Shown: piece after piece, positions 8,289 through 16,939 of the stretch
How the letters are laid out: each line of letters opens with the position of its first letter
Numbering within the stretch: position 1 is the first letter of the stretch
Source of the DNA: Dyella amyloliquefaciens
Lineage (GTDB): Bacteria > Pseudomonadota > Gammaproteobacteria > Xanthomonadales > Rhodanobacteraceae
NCBI RefSeq assembly: GCF_004296575.1
Contig: NZ_SAYT01000001.1
Span: 124,001 to 188,000 of the forward strand
Direction of reading: 5' to 3'
Length of the DNA: 64,000 bases
Translations under genes and position numbers: made by a program
Notes under the pieces: model-generated
The model's database searches: none
What the model saw: the letters and a program-made list of their open reading frames with translations, nothing else
Told to the model about the DNA's origin: nothing

Positions 8289-10025
8289 ATGTCGTTTCCG
8301 TCGCCGCGCACGCTGTTGCTGGCCCTGTTGCCGTTGCTTGGCGCCTGCAGCAGCCAGGCCGATTCGTCCGCCGCGAAGACGGCATCGATCGACGTGCCTG
8401 CCATCCAGCGACCGGAGGGCGAGACGCCGCAATGGTGGTTCCGCAACGGCGCGGCTGCGGCGGCGCAGCTGTCCGTGCAGGCCAACACCGGCAAGCAGCG
8501 CGCGAAGAACGTGATCGTGTTCCTGGGTGACGGCATGAGCCTTCCCACCATCGCGGCGGCGCATGTGCGCGCCGGCCAGCTGAAGGGCGTGGATGGCGAA
8601 AGCTATCGCCTCAGCTTCGAGCGCTTTCCGTTCAGTGCCTTGAGCCGCACCTACGAAACCGATCAGCAGACGCCCGACTCCGCCGGCACCATGACCGCCA
8701 TCATGAGTGGCGTGAAGACGCGCGCGGGTTTCATCGGCGTATCGCAGGTGCCGCGTCGCCAGGACTGCGCCGCCACGCGCGGCCAGGAGCTGGTCAGCAC
8801 GCTGGAACTGGCCTCCGCCGCCGGCATGGGCACGGGCGCGATCACCACCACCCGCATCACTCACGCCACGCCCGCGGCCACCTACGGCCATCTGCCGGAG
8901 CGCAACTGGGAAGTGGATGCCGACCTCACCGCCGATGCCAGGGCGCAGGGTTGCAAGGATTTCGCCGCACAGCTGATCGACTTTCCTGCTGCCGGTGGCC
9001 TCACCGTCGCGATGGGTGGCGGGCGCACCGAGTTCATGCGCGCCGGTGAGGACGATCCGGTCCAGCGCGGCATGGTCGGCCAGCGACTGGACGGGCGCGA
9101 CCTGATCGCCGAGTGGAAACAGCGGAACCCGGGTGGCGCCTATGTATGGGGCCGCGAGCAACTCGAGGCACTGGACCCGGCGAAGACGCCGCGCCTGCTG
9201 GGCCTGTTCAATCCCTCACACCTCAGCTACGAGCATGAGCGCGTCACCGGCAAGCTGGACGAACCCAGCCTCGCCGAGATGACCACGCGCGCCATCGACG
9301 TACTGAAGCAGAACCCGAACGGTTTCTTCCTGATGGTGGAAGGTGGCCGCATCGATCATGCGCTGCACGGTGGCAACGCCTACCGCGCACTGGATGAAAC
9401 CATCGCCATGAGCGAAGCGGTGGAGGCCGCGCTGCAGCACACCGATCCAAACGACACGCTGATCGTGGTCACCGCCGACCACAGCCACACCATGACTTTT
9501 GCCGGCTATCCCAAGCGCGGCAATGACATCCTGGGCCTGGTGCAGGGCCATACCGACAGCTACGATGAGGAAGGTGGCGCCGGGCTCGCCCGCGATGCGG
9601 GTGGCAAGCCGTACACCACGCTGGGTTTCGCCAACGGCCCGGGCTACACCGGTGCCAGCGACGTGCAGCCGGAAGGCGCCAAGCGCTTCCCCCACAACCC
9701 GCACGACTACTCGTACAGCACCAAGGGCCGGCCCGACCTCGCCCAGGTGAAGACCAACGATCCCGACTACATGCAGGAAGCCATCTTGCCTATGAAGGGT
9801 GAGACGCACGGCGGCGAGGACGTGGCGATCTTCGCCAACGGACCCGGTGCGGCGGCGTTCCATGGCGAGCTGGAACAGAACGCCATCTTCCACGTGATCG
9901 TGCAGCACACGCCGCGCATCCGCGAGGAGCTGTGCAAGCTGGGTAGCTGCAATGCGGCCGGCATGCCGGTGGATCGCCCGACTTACGAGGCGTGGCTGAA
10001 GCAGGTGAGTGCGGGCAAGCGCTGA
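8289..10025 (+). CDS. Alkaline phosphatase, lipoprotein
   Basis: 578 residues. The signal peptide ends in a lipobox LLGAC with Cys20 as lipid anchor. The core is a PhoA-type metal-dependent phosphomonoesterase: VIVFLGDGMS with zinc ligand Asp81, nucleophile Ser131 in TPDSAGTMTA, ITHATPAATYGH, EGGRIDHALHGG, VVTADHSHTM and the terminal GETHGGEDVAIFANGP His ligand. It releases phosphate from esters in the periplasm. ATG 8289 is chosen over the TTG six bases upstream because AAGGGA sits 7 bases before it. I looked for a PhoB box upstream and found only one weak half, so phosphate control is not shown. Confidence 0.93.
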   Translation: MSFPSPRTLLLALLPLLGACSSQADSSAAKTASIDVPAIQRPEGETPQWWFRNGAAAAAQLSVQANTGKQRAKNVIVFLGDGMSLPTIAAAHVRAGQLKGVDGESYRLSFERFPFSALSRTYETDQQTPDSAGTMTAIMSGVKTRAGFIGVSQVPRRQDCAATRGQELVSTLELASAAGMGTGAITTTRITHATPAATYGHLPERNWEVDADLTADARAQGCKDFAAQLIDFPAAGGLTVAMGGGRTEFMRAGEDDPVQRGMVGQRLDGRDLIAEWKQRNPGGAYVWGREQLEALDPAKTPRLLGLFNPSHLSYEHERVTGKLDEPSLAEMTTRAIDVLKQNPNGFFLMVEGGRIDHALHGGNAYRALDETIAMSEAVEAALQHTDPNDTLIVVTADHSHTMTFAGYPKRGNDILGLVQGHTDSYDEEGGAGLARDAGGKPYTTLGFANGPGYTGASDVQPEGAKRFPHNPHDYSYSTKGRPDLAQVKTNDPDYMQEAILPMKGETHGGEDVAIFANGPGAAAFHGELEQNAIFHVIVQHTPRIREELCKLGSCNAAGMPVDRPTYEAWLKQVSAGKR

Positions 10026-10052
10026 AGCGGAGGGTGAAGTGCCCCGCTACCT

Positions 10053-10173
10053 TGTGGGAGCGCACCCTGTGCGCGACCGCAGCGCTTGATCACAACTCAG
10101 TCGACAGATTCCTACGGGCTCAATCCGCGCCAGCCTGAGGGGCGGCGCGTCGCGCACAGGGTGCGCTCCCACA
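10053..10173. repeat. REP inverted pair (REPIN), G subtype
   Basis: A 25-nt REP at 10053-10077 (TGTGGGAG, stem GCGCAC/GTGCGC, ending GCGAC) and its inverted copy at 10149-10173. Loop is CCT. It lies in the alkaline phosphatase/hydrolase convergent gap. Confidence 0.85.
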
Positions 10174-10199
10174 GAATCTCTTCGACGCTGCCCCGCTGT

Positions 10200-10327
10200 T
10201 GTAGGAGCGCACCCAGTGCGCGATCGCATGGTTACGGTCGCGCCTGGTCATTCGCACGCTCTACATCGCCGCTTTCAAATCGTGCGTAATCCGGAACACT
10301 GGATCGCGCACTGGGTGCGCTCCTACA
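10200..10327. repeat. REP inverted pair (REPIN), A subtype
   Basis: REP at 10200-10224 (TGTAGGAG, loop CCA, ending GCGAT) and inverted copy at 10303-10327. The inner copy overlaps the last codons of the neighbouring gene and supplies its TAG stop at 10323-10325. Confidence 0.85.
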
Positions 10328-11636
10328 GGGAAGGTTGGGAAGGGCGCATGGGCAGGACGATGCGGCTCTCGCCATACGGCGTATGCAGCGCGCCCTTCGC
10401 GTAATCGATGGCCATGCGCATGTAGCCTTCCGAATAACGCGTGGAGACACGCTCACCTTTCGCGTCCGTCTCGAACTCCGTCATGCCGTGCTCGGCCTTC
10501 GGAAATACCGCGGTGGTGATGGGCAGCCCGTCGGCCTGCAGCGAAGTCAGCCGGCGCAACGTTTCACCGCTCGGCGCGTCGATGTCCAGGCCACCGAGCA
10601 TCCACAGCTGCGGCGTATGCAGCTTGCTCAGCACCGCCATCGAGTCGTAGTGCCACGGCGTGTGGAACATGTACGCCTTGCCCTTCTCGCGGATATCCGC
10701 ATCGCTCATCGGCAGCACGAGGTAGCTGAAGTCGCCGCGCACGTCCTTGTACCAGGGCTCCTTGCTGTACTTGGCGCGTGCGGCATCGAGCTGGTCGAAG
10801 CCCTGGGTGAGGCCGCTGGAGAGGATCAGGCCGATGGCGTCGGACAATTCCCAGGCCTTGTCGATCACCGACTGGTCATAGCCTTTGAGCTTCAGCTGGA
10901 ACGCCACCGCTTCGCGATCCTCCTCCAGCGGCGAGATGGCGAGGCCGTAGCCGATGATCGCGAAGTCGGCTTTGGTGCGCTCCGCCGCCAGCGGTGCCAC
11001 CCAGCCGCCCTGAGATCCGCCGCGGAAACCCACGCGGACCGCGCGTGCGCCGGCCAATTTGCGGGCCTCGTCCATGGCGGCCACCGCATCGTTCGCCAGC
11101 ACGCTGTAGTCCTGCGTGTACTCGCCGGCCGAGTCGCCGGTGCCGCGCTTGTCGTAGACGAACGCACCCACGCCCTCGGCGGGCAGCTGGCGCTGCATGG
11201 CGTCCCAGATGCGTGCCGAATTGTGTTCCGAGCCATGCACCAGCACCACGATGGGGACCTTGCCCGAACCCGGCGGAAGAATCAGTCGTCCCACCAGTCG
11301 CGTGCCGCCCTCGCCGGTGAAGACCGTATCGTGTACTTCCAGTGGAATGCGCCTGGCGGCCATGCCGCCGAAAGTGAGCTCGCCCTTGGCGCAATTACTG
11401 AACACCACATCCTTGCCGTCTGGACGGTCGGTCCAGCCGAACGTGCTTTTCCACGCATCGTCGTGATCGCGATGCAGCTGGCCGCTGGCGCCATCGATGC
11501 GACGCCAGCGCAGCGTACCCTCGTCGCTGGGGGCGATATCCAGCGACTGGCCATCGGCGAGACGGTAGGCCCCGATGTGGCAGTCAGCGGCGGCAGGGGC
11601 GCTGGCGAGCAGGGCGGCAAACAAGAGGGAGAACAT
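10323..11636 (-). CDS. Exported alpha/beta-hydrolase with prolyl-oligopeptidase-like esterase fold
   Basis: 437 residues with a signal peptide (1-17) and a small N-terminal beta domain (18-110). The alpha/beta hydrolase core has oxyanion VLVHGSEHNS, YDKRGTGDS (161-169), nucleophile FRGGSQGG with Ser208, Asp in MLGGLDIDAPSG and His in KAEHGM. It resembles the peptidase/acyl-hydrolase family typified by YhaB/BAAT-like dienelactone hydrolases. Substrate is unknown. ATG 11636 is chosen for the signal peptide; the frame is open for 55 codons upstream but without signal features. The TAG stop is part of a REP sequence, so the C terminus has probably been reset by repeat insertion. Confidence 0.78.
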   Translation of the reverse strand: MFSLLFAALLASAPAAADCHIGAYRLADGQSLDIAPSDEGTLRWRRIDGASGQLHRDHDDAWKSTFGWTDRPDGKDVVFSNCAKGELTFGGMAARRIPLEVHDTVFTGEGGTRLVGRLILPPGSGKVPIVVLVHGSEHNSARIWDAMQRQLPAEGVGAFVYDKRGTGDSAGEYTQDYSVLANDAVAAMDEARKLAGARAVRVGFRGGSQGGWVAPLAAERTKADFAIIGYGLAISPLEEDREAVAFQLKLKGYDQSVIDKAWELSDAIGLILSSGLTQGFDQLDAARAKYSKEPWYKDVRGDFSYLVLPMSDADIREKGKAYMFHTPWHYDSMAVLSKLHTPQLWMLGGLDIDAPSGETLRRLTSLQADGLPITTAVFPKAEHGMTEFETDAKGERVSTRYSEGYMRMAIDYAKGALHTPYGESRIVLPMRPSQPSL

Positions 11637-11795
11637 GGAATCCGGGTCCTTGCGAAGTGCCATCAAACTAGCAAGCGGGGCGATTCGCGCCATTGGCCGC
11701 AAGTCACGCCCCTGCCGGCAGTCATGCCTGATCATGCATGAGCCCGGCGTCAGGCTCACGTAGGTGGATGTCAAGGAATCGACATGCGGCCCGGT

Positions 11796-11815
11796 CACCA
11801 TGAACGTTCATGGTG
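11796..11815. promoter_or_regulatory. Perfect 20-bp palindrome upstream of the glycerophosphodiesterase
   Basis: CACCATGAAC followed directly by its reverse complement GTTCATGGTG, with no spacer, ending 25 bases before the start codon at 11841. Size and symmetry suit an operator for a dimeric repressor (LacI or TetR type). The binding protein is unknown. Confidence 0.5.
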
Positions 11816-11840
11816 CCGATGCATCACAAGGGAGCAGGGA

Positions 11841-12938
11841 ATGCCCGTGGTTCGTTTAAGCTGGGCCGTCTTCGCGGCTGGTGTGCTGTCCATGGGCAAC
11901 CTGCAGGCCAACGAGGCGCCGCTGGCGCCGAAGGTGCTGGTGATCGGGCATCGAGGCGCCAGCGCGCTGCGACCGGAGCACACGCTCGCCTCCTATGGCA
12001 AGGCGATCGCCGACGGCGCCGACTTCATCGAACCCGACCTGGTGATGACGCGCGATGGCGTACCGGTGGCGCGCCATGAGAACGAGATCAGCGGCACCAC
12101 CGACGTGGCGCAGCATCCCGAGTTCGCCTCGCGCAAGACCACCAAGACCATCGATGGCCAGCCGGTGAGCGGCTGGTTCACCGAGGATTTCACCCTCGAC
12201 GAACTCAAGACCCTGCGTGCACGCGAACGCCTGCCGGAGTTTCGCAGCACCGCGTACGACGGGCAGTTCCAGATTCCCACGCTGGACGAGATCATCGATT
12301 TCGTCGCCACCGAATCGGCGACGCAGGGCCGCGTGATCGGCATCATTCCCGAGATCAAGCACGGCACCTATTTCCAGAAGGCTGGTTTGCCGATGGAAGA
12401 CCGTGTGCTCGCCATCCTCGCCGCGCATGCCTATACGCGGACGGCGCCGGTGGAAATCCAGTCGTTCGAGATCGCCAACCTGCGCTATCTGCGTGGCAAG
12501 CTCGGCAAGGCGCATCCGAACATCCATCTGCTGCAGTTGCTGGACGGCGTGGACGAGCATCCGTACGACGTGGTCGCTGCCGGCGGCAAGCTGAGCTACG
12601 GCGACATGATGACGCCCAAGGGCCTGCGCGATATCGCCGGCTACGCCGACGCGATCGGTCCGAACATCCGCGCCATCATCCCGCTGGCAGCGGATGGCAC
12701 GCTGGGCAAGCCGACTTCGCTGGTGCATGACGCGCATGCGGTGAAACTCGAGCTGCATCCCTATACGTTCCGCCCCGAAAACCATTTCCAGGCGAAGAAT
12801 TTCTGGCAGGGCAGCGACCCGAAGACGTTCAACGAAGCCGGTTCGGTGGCCGAGATACGCGCCTATCTCGCCGCGGGCATCGATGCGTTCTTCACCGACG
12901 ATCCGGCCCTTGGCCGCAAGGCCGTGGACGGGCGCTGA
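11841..12938 (+). CDS. glpQ: Periplasmic glycerophosphodiester phosphodiesterase
   Basis: 365 residues with a signal peptide (about 1-23). It is a GDPD-type TIM barrel: HRGASALRPEHT with catalytic His37 and Arg38, metal ligands Glu64 and Asp66 in EPDLVMT, second catalytic His79 in ARHEN, and the Glu of IPEIKHG in the middle. It hydrolyses deacylated phospholipids to glycerol 3-phosphate and an alcohol. The length and the insertion after residue 80 match E. coli GlpQ rather than cytoplasmic UgpQ. ATG 11841 has the strong site GGAGCAGGGA. It stands between phosphatases and a phosphodiesterase, fitting phospholipid head-group scavenging, and has a 20-bp palindrome in its leader. Confidence 0.93.
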   Translation: MPVVRLSWAVFAAGVLSMGNLQANEAPLAPKVLVIGHRGASALRPEHTLASYGKAIADGADFIEPDLVMTRDGVPVARHENEISGTTDVAQHPEFASRKTTKTIDGQPVSGWFTEDFTLDELKTLRARERLPEFRSTAYDGQFQIPTLDEIIDFVATESATQGRVIGIIPEIKHGTYFQKAGLPMEDRVLAILAAHAYTRTAPVEIQSFEIANLRYLRGKLGKAHPNIHLLQLLDGVDEHPYDVVAAGGKLSYGDMMTPKGLRDIAGYADAIGPNIRAIIPLAADGTLGKPTSLVHDAHAVKLELHPYTFRPENHFQAKNFWQGSDPKTFNEAGSVAEIRAYLAAGIDAFFTDDPALGRKAVDGR

Positions 12939-12947
12939 CCTCGTTCG

Positions 12948-12970
12948 GCCCCGCCTTTCGTGCGCGGGGC
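12948..12970 (+). terminator. GC hairpin after glpQ
   Basis: GCCCCGC (12948-12954) pairs with GCGGGGC (12964-12970), 9-nt loop. Only a short mixed T stretch follows, so termination may be partial and the next gene may be co-transcribed. Confidence 0.4.
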
Positions 12971-13002
12971 GTTACCGCGTTTCCCCCTGAAGTGAGTGTC
13001 CC

Positions 13003-14331
13003 ATGCGTCGACTGACCTGTCGTTTGCTCGCCAGCGTGCTGGCGTGCGCGGTGGTGCCGGTGGTTTCGGCATCGCCCGTGCTGATGATTTCCATCGATGG
13101 CCTGCGTCCCGCCGACGTGCTGCATGCACAGGAGCGGGGCCTGGCGTTGCCGAACCTGCAGGCGTTCCTCAAGCAGGGCAGTTACGCCGAGGCCGTGCGT
13201 GGCGTGCTGCCCACGCTGACCTATCCCAGCCATACCACCTTGATCACCGGCGTCACGCCGGAGGTTCACGGCATCGGCGGCAATCTCACCTTCGATCCCA
13301 CCAACAAGAACCAGCAGGGCTGGGCCTGGTACGCCAGCGACATCAAGGTGCCGACGCTGTGGGATGCGGCGCATGCAGCTGGCCTGCGCACCGCCAACGT
13401 GCATTGGCCGGTGAGTGTGGGCGCCACGGTGGACTGGAACCTGCCGCAGATCTGGCGCACCGGCATGGCCGACGATCGCAAGCTGCTGGCCGCGCTCGCC
13501 ACGCCCGGCCTGCTGCCGTCGCTGGAGCAACAACTGGGACCGTATGCCGACGGCATCGACGAAAGCCTGGCGGGTGACCAGACGCGCACGCGTTTCGCCG
13601 TGGCCTTGCTGGAATCGCGCAAGCCCGACTTCATGACGGCGTATCTCACCGCGCTCGATCACGAGCAGCACGCCAGTGGCCCGGATACGCCGGAGGCGCG
13701 CGCCGTGCTGCAGCACATCGATGCACTGGTGGGCGATCTGGTGAAGGCGGCGCGCACCGTCCATCCCGATGGCGTGGTGGCGATCGTGTCCGATCATGGA
13801 TTTCTGCCGGTACAGAACGACGTGAACCTGTATGCGCCTTTCATCCAGGCCGGCCTGATCACGCTCAAGGGCGCCGATGTCGCCGACTGGCAGGCGATGC
13901 CGTGGAACGACGGCGGCTCCGCGGCCATCGTGCTGCGCGATCCGGCAAACGCCGGCGTGCACGCCAAGGTGGCGGCGCTGCTCGCGCAGCTGCAGAAGAA
14001 TCCGGCGTTCGGCATCGAGCGCGTGCTCGATCATGCGGAAGTCGCGAAGGATGGCGGCACGTCGAAGGCGGACTGGTTCGTGCTGTTCAAGCCGGGCTAC
14101 GAGATGGCCATTCGCCCCGATGCACCGCTGCCGTCGCCCAGCCACTATCGCGGCATGCATGGCTACGATCCATCGCTGGCGCAGATGCGTTCCACCTTCC
14201 TTATCGCCGGCAAGGGCGTGCCTGCAGGCGATGACCTGGGCGAGATCGACATGCGCGACATCGCACCGACGATCGCGCACGTGCTCGGTGTCAGTCTGCC
14301 GCAAGCGCAGGGCAAGCCACTGCTCCATTGA
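13003..14331 (+). CDS. Exported nucleotide pyrophosphatase/phosphodiesterase (NPP) family enzyme
   Basis: 442 residues with a signal peptide (1-23). It is an alkaline-phosphatase-superfamily NPP: metal ligand Asp32 in MISIDGLRP, nucleophile Thr73 in LPTLTYPSHTT, ALDHEQHASGP with Asp and His ligands, VSDHGF, and a C-terminal GMHGYDP His. The Thr nucleophile within P-T-x-T-x-P-x-H marks NPP-type phosphodiesterases (nucleotide pyrophosphates or lysophospholipid head groups) rather than phosphatases. It follows glpQ by 64 bases and precedes a TonB receptor, so it may act on glycerophospho- or nucleotide diesters in the periplasm. Exact substrate unknown. Confidence 0.88.
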   Translation: MRRLTCRLLASVLACAVVPVVSASPVLMISIDGLRPADVLHAQERGLALPNLQAFLKQGSYAEAVRGVLPTLTYPSHTTLITGVTPEVHGIGGNLTFDPTNKNQQGWAWYASDIKVPTLWDAAHAAGLRTANVHWPVSVGATVDWNLPQIWRTGMADDRKLLAALATPGLLPSLEQQLGPYADGIDESLAGDQTRTRFAVALLESRKPDFMTAYLTALDHEQHASGPDTPEARAVLQHIDALVGDLVKAARTVHPDGVVAIVSDHGFLPVQNDVNLYAPFIQAGLITLKGADVADWQAMPWNDGGSAAIVLRDPANAGVHAKVAALLAQLQKNPAFGIERVLDHAEVAKDGGTSKADWFVLFKPGYEMAIRPDAPLPSPSHYRGMHGYDPSLAQMRSTFLIAGKGVPAGDDLGEIDMRDIAPTIAHVLGVSLPQAQGKPLLH

Positions 14332-14345
14332 GCGTAAGTGCTAAC

Positions 14346-14375
14346 GCGAAAACGCGGTTTTTACCGCGTTTTCGC
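14346..14375 (+). terminator. Hairpin terminator after the phosphodiesterase
   Basis: A perfect 13-bp stem (14346-14358 with 14363-14375) around TTTT. The arms are built of GCGAAAA and CGCGGT. It separates the enzyme from the TonB receptor transcript. Confidence 0.6.
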
Positions 14376-14526
14376 AGATGTTTTAAATATGCGTGTCATC
14401 GCGGATACACACGCAAACTTCACGCTTTCCTGATGCCATCCGAGTGGTTCGGACGGCTATTTCCCCTCTGTATACCCATCACTTGATCGTGCGGATTCAG
14501 GGTGAATCCGCGCGCGAGGATTCGTC

Positions 14527-16812
14527 ATGCCCAAGCTTTCCCTTCGCAGGACCGCGATCGCGCTGGCAACCCTGGCCGCCCTCCACGCTGGCGTCGCCTT
14601 CGCAGACGATGCCGTGCCCGCTGCCGTCGACGGTGCGGCCAGCGTCGACAAGGCCAAGACCATGGACGCGGTGTCGGTGGTGGCCTCCGGCGAAACCCGC
14701 CAGGTGCAGAAGATCACCAGCGAGGACATCCAGGCGCTGGCGCCGGGCACCAGCCCACTCAAGGCTCTCGACAAGCTGCCCGGCGTGAACTTCCAGTCGG
14801 CCGATCCGTGGGGCGCGTACGAGTGGTCCACGCAGATCACGCTGCACGGCTTCGACCAGAGTCGACTCGGCTTCACGCTGGACAATATCCCGCTCGGCAA
14901 CATGACCTACGGCACCACCACCGGACTGCAGGTGACGCGTGCGATCAGCAGCGACAACATCAGCACAGTGGAACTGGCGCAGGGCGCCGGTGCACTGGGC
15001 ACGCCGGCGAACACCAACCTGGGCGGCACCATCCAGTTCTTCTCGGCCGACCCGGACGCGGTGGCCGGCGCGCGAATCAACCAGGTGCTGGGCTCGGATT
15101 CCACCACGCGCACCTTCGTGCGCCTGGATACGGGTGACTACCACGGCTTCTCGATGTACGTGTCCTACGATCACGCTTCCACCGACAAGTGGAAGGGCTA
15201 CGGCGACCAGCGCTCCAACCAGATCAACCTGAAGTCCGTGTACCAGTGGGACGGCGGTAGCGTGAGCCTGTTCTACGACGAGTCGCGCCGCAAGGAATAC
15301 GACTACATGGACCTTTCCCTCACGAGCCAGAAGGCGCTGGGCTGGAAGTGGGACTACCTGCAGCCGGACTGGAACACGGCGGTGCAGATCGCCAACGCAT
15401 ACAACGGCAAGGGCAGCTATCCCGCTGTGCTGTCGCCGCTGCCGGCCGGCTATGACCTGGTGGATTCCACCTATTACGCGGGTGGCGGCATTCGTCGCGA
15501 CACGCTGACGGGCCTGAGCGGCACCTTCAACCTGGCCGAACACACCACGCTCAACCTCGGCACCTACTACCACGACAATCGCGGCGAAGGTCAGTGGGCC
15601 ACGCCGTATGTCGCTTCCTCGCCGACGGTGCCGCTGGCGATGCGCACCACCGACTACGGCCTCGATCGCTTCGGTGGCACCGGCTCGCTGCAGTTCACGC
15701 TGGGCGGCAACGAGATCGAAGTGGGCTTCTGGGCGGAAGACGCCACCACCAACCAGGAGCGCAACTACTTCTATCTGACGGGTGCGTACAACTACCTCAG
15801 CAACTTCTATGAGAACGAAGAGCCGTTCCTGCGTGGCTTCCTCCAGCACTACGACAGCAAGACGCGCATGGCTTATGCGTCGGACACGATCCGCTTCATG
15901 GACGATCGCCTGACGGTGAACTTCGGCGCGAAGGCGCTGGGAGTAACCAACAGTGCCGAGTCGCTGGTACCGAGCAGCGCGCTGGCACAGGGCCGCATCC
16001 GCGCCAGCGACGGCTTCCTGCCGCAGGTGGGCGTCAACTACAAGCTCGACGCCAACCAGGAGGTGTACGCCTCCTACAGCAAGAATCTCGCGGCCTACGG
16101 CTTCCTGCCCTTCAGCCAGTCGCAGGCGGCCTTCGATGCGAGCAAGAGCTCGTTGAGTCCGGAGCAGTCGCAGACCTTCGAGCTGGGTTATCGCGTGCAT
16201 GGCGACACGTTCGAAGCATCGGCCGATGCGTACTACACGCGCTTCACCAATCGCCTGTTGGCGGTATCGCCGTGCAGCGCGGTGCAGACCTGTTCCGCCA
16301 TCCTCAACAACGTCGGTTCGGTGAAGAGCACCGGTATGGACCTGGCGGTGATCTGGCGCCCGATCGAGCAAGTGCGCTGGCTCAACTCGCTCTCGTACAA
16401 CAACTCCAAGTACCAGGACGACTACCTCAACAACGGCGTGGTGGCGACCGACGGCAAGTACGTGGTCGGCATCCCGAGCTGGATGTTCAGCAGTGACCTC
16501 AGCTACTCCTGGGGCGGCTGGCGCGCGAGCATCGATGGCAAGTACACCGGTCGTCGCTACATCACCTACCTCAACGATTCCGAGGTGCCCTCGTACTGGC
16601 TGTTCGACCTGGGCGTGAGCTATGACATCGGCACGGTGTCGGTGCTGAAGGACCTGAGCCTGGGTCTCAACGTCACCAACCTGCTCGACAAGAAATACTT
16701 CGCCACCACCGGCACCAACGGCTACGTGGCCTCCGACCCGCAGGGCTGGAACCAGACGCTGATGGCCGGCGCGCCGCGGCAGGTGTTCTTCAGCATCAAC
16801 GCGAAGTTCTGA
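14527..16812 (+). CDS. TonB-dependent outer-membrane receptor
   Basis: 761 residues with a signal peptide (1-26, cleavage AFA-D). The plug domain spans about 45-170 and includes ALDKLPGVNFQSADPWG, ITLHGFDQSRLGFTLD and VELAQGAGALGTPANTNLGG. The 22-strand barrel ends in the C-terminal aromatic signature VFFSINAKF. LGLNVTNLLDKKY is the typical penultimate-strand motif. Such receptors import metal chelates, vitamins, sugars or phosphate compounds using TonB energy. The flanking phosphodiesterases suggest an organophosphate ligand, but this is only positional. It has its own 150-base leader after a terminator. Confidence 0.93.
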   Translation: MPKLSLRRTAIALATLAALHAGVAFADDAVPAAVDGAASVDKAKTMDAVSVVASGETRQVQKITSEDIQALAPGTSPLKALDKLPGVNFQSADPWGAYEWSTQITLHGFDQSRLGFTLDNIPLGNMTYGTTTGLQVTRAISSDNISTVELAQGAGALGTPANTNLGGTIQFFSADPDAVAGARINQVLGSDSTTRTFVRLDTGDYHGFSMYVSYDHASTDKWKGYGDQRSNQINLKSVYQWDGGSVSLFYDESRRKEYDYMDLSLTSQKALGWKWDYLQPDWNTAVQIANAYNGKGSYPAVLSPLPAGYDLVDSTYYAGGGIRRDTLTGLSGTFNLAEHTTLNLGTYYHDNRGEGQWATPYVASSPTVPLAMRTTDYGLDRFGGTGSLQFTLGGNEIEVGFWAEDATTNQERNYFYLTGAYNYLSNFYENEEPFLRGFLQHYDSKTRMAYASDTIRFMDDRLTVNFGAKALGVTNSAESLVPSSALAQGRIRASDGFLPQVGVNYKLDANQEVYASYSKNLAAYGFLPFSQSQAAFDASKSSLSPEQSQTFELGYRVHGDTFEASADAYYTRFTNRLLAVSPCSAVQTCSAILNNVGSVKSTGMDLAVIWRPIEQVRWLNSLSYNNSKYQDDYLNNGVVATDGKYVVGIPSWMFSSDLSYSWGGWRASIDGKYTGRRYITYLNDSEVPSYWLFDLGVSYDIGTVSVLKDLSLGLNVTNLLDKKYFATTGTNGYVASDPQGWNQTLMAGAPRQVFFSINAKF

Positions 16813-16822
16813 GATCGATGAA

Positions 16823-16863
16823 AGCCGGGCCGGGCGTCCTTCCTCCGGGAGGGGCACCCGGCT
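16823..16863 (+). terminator. Hairpin after the TonB receptor
   Basis: AGCCGGG (16823-16829) pairs with CCCGGCT (16857-16863), with an inner CTCC/GGAG helix. There is no strong T run. Confidence 0.35.
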
Positions 16864-16939
16864 GCTGTGGCGCGGCGAGCGAAAGGCGCTGGACAGGCAC
16901 TAAGATCAGGATTCGACCAGGGGTTGGGGGAATCCAGGC

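Noticed and set aside
12892-14328. A 478-codon antisense frame across the NPP phosphodiesterase
   Set aside because: No domain, His/Arg/Gln-rich shadow; the plus-strand enzyme has all catalytic motifs.
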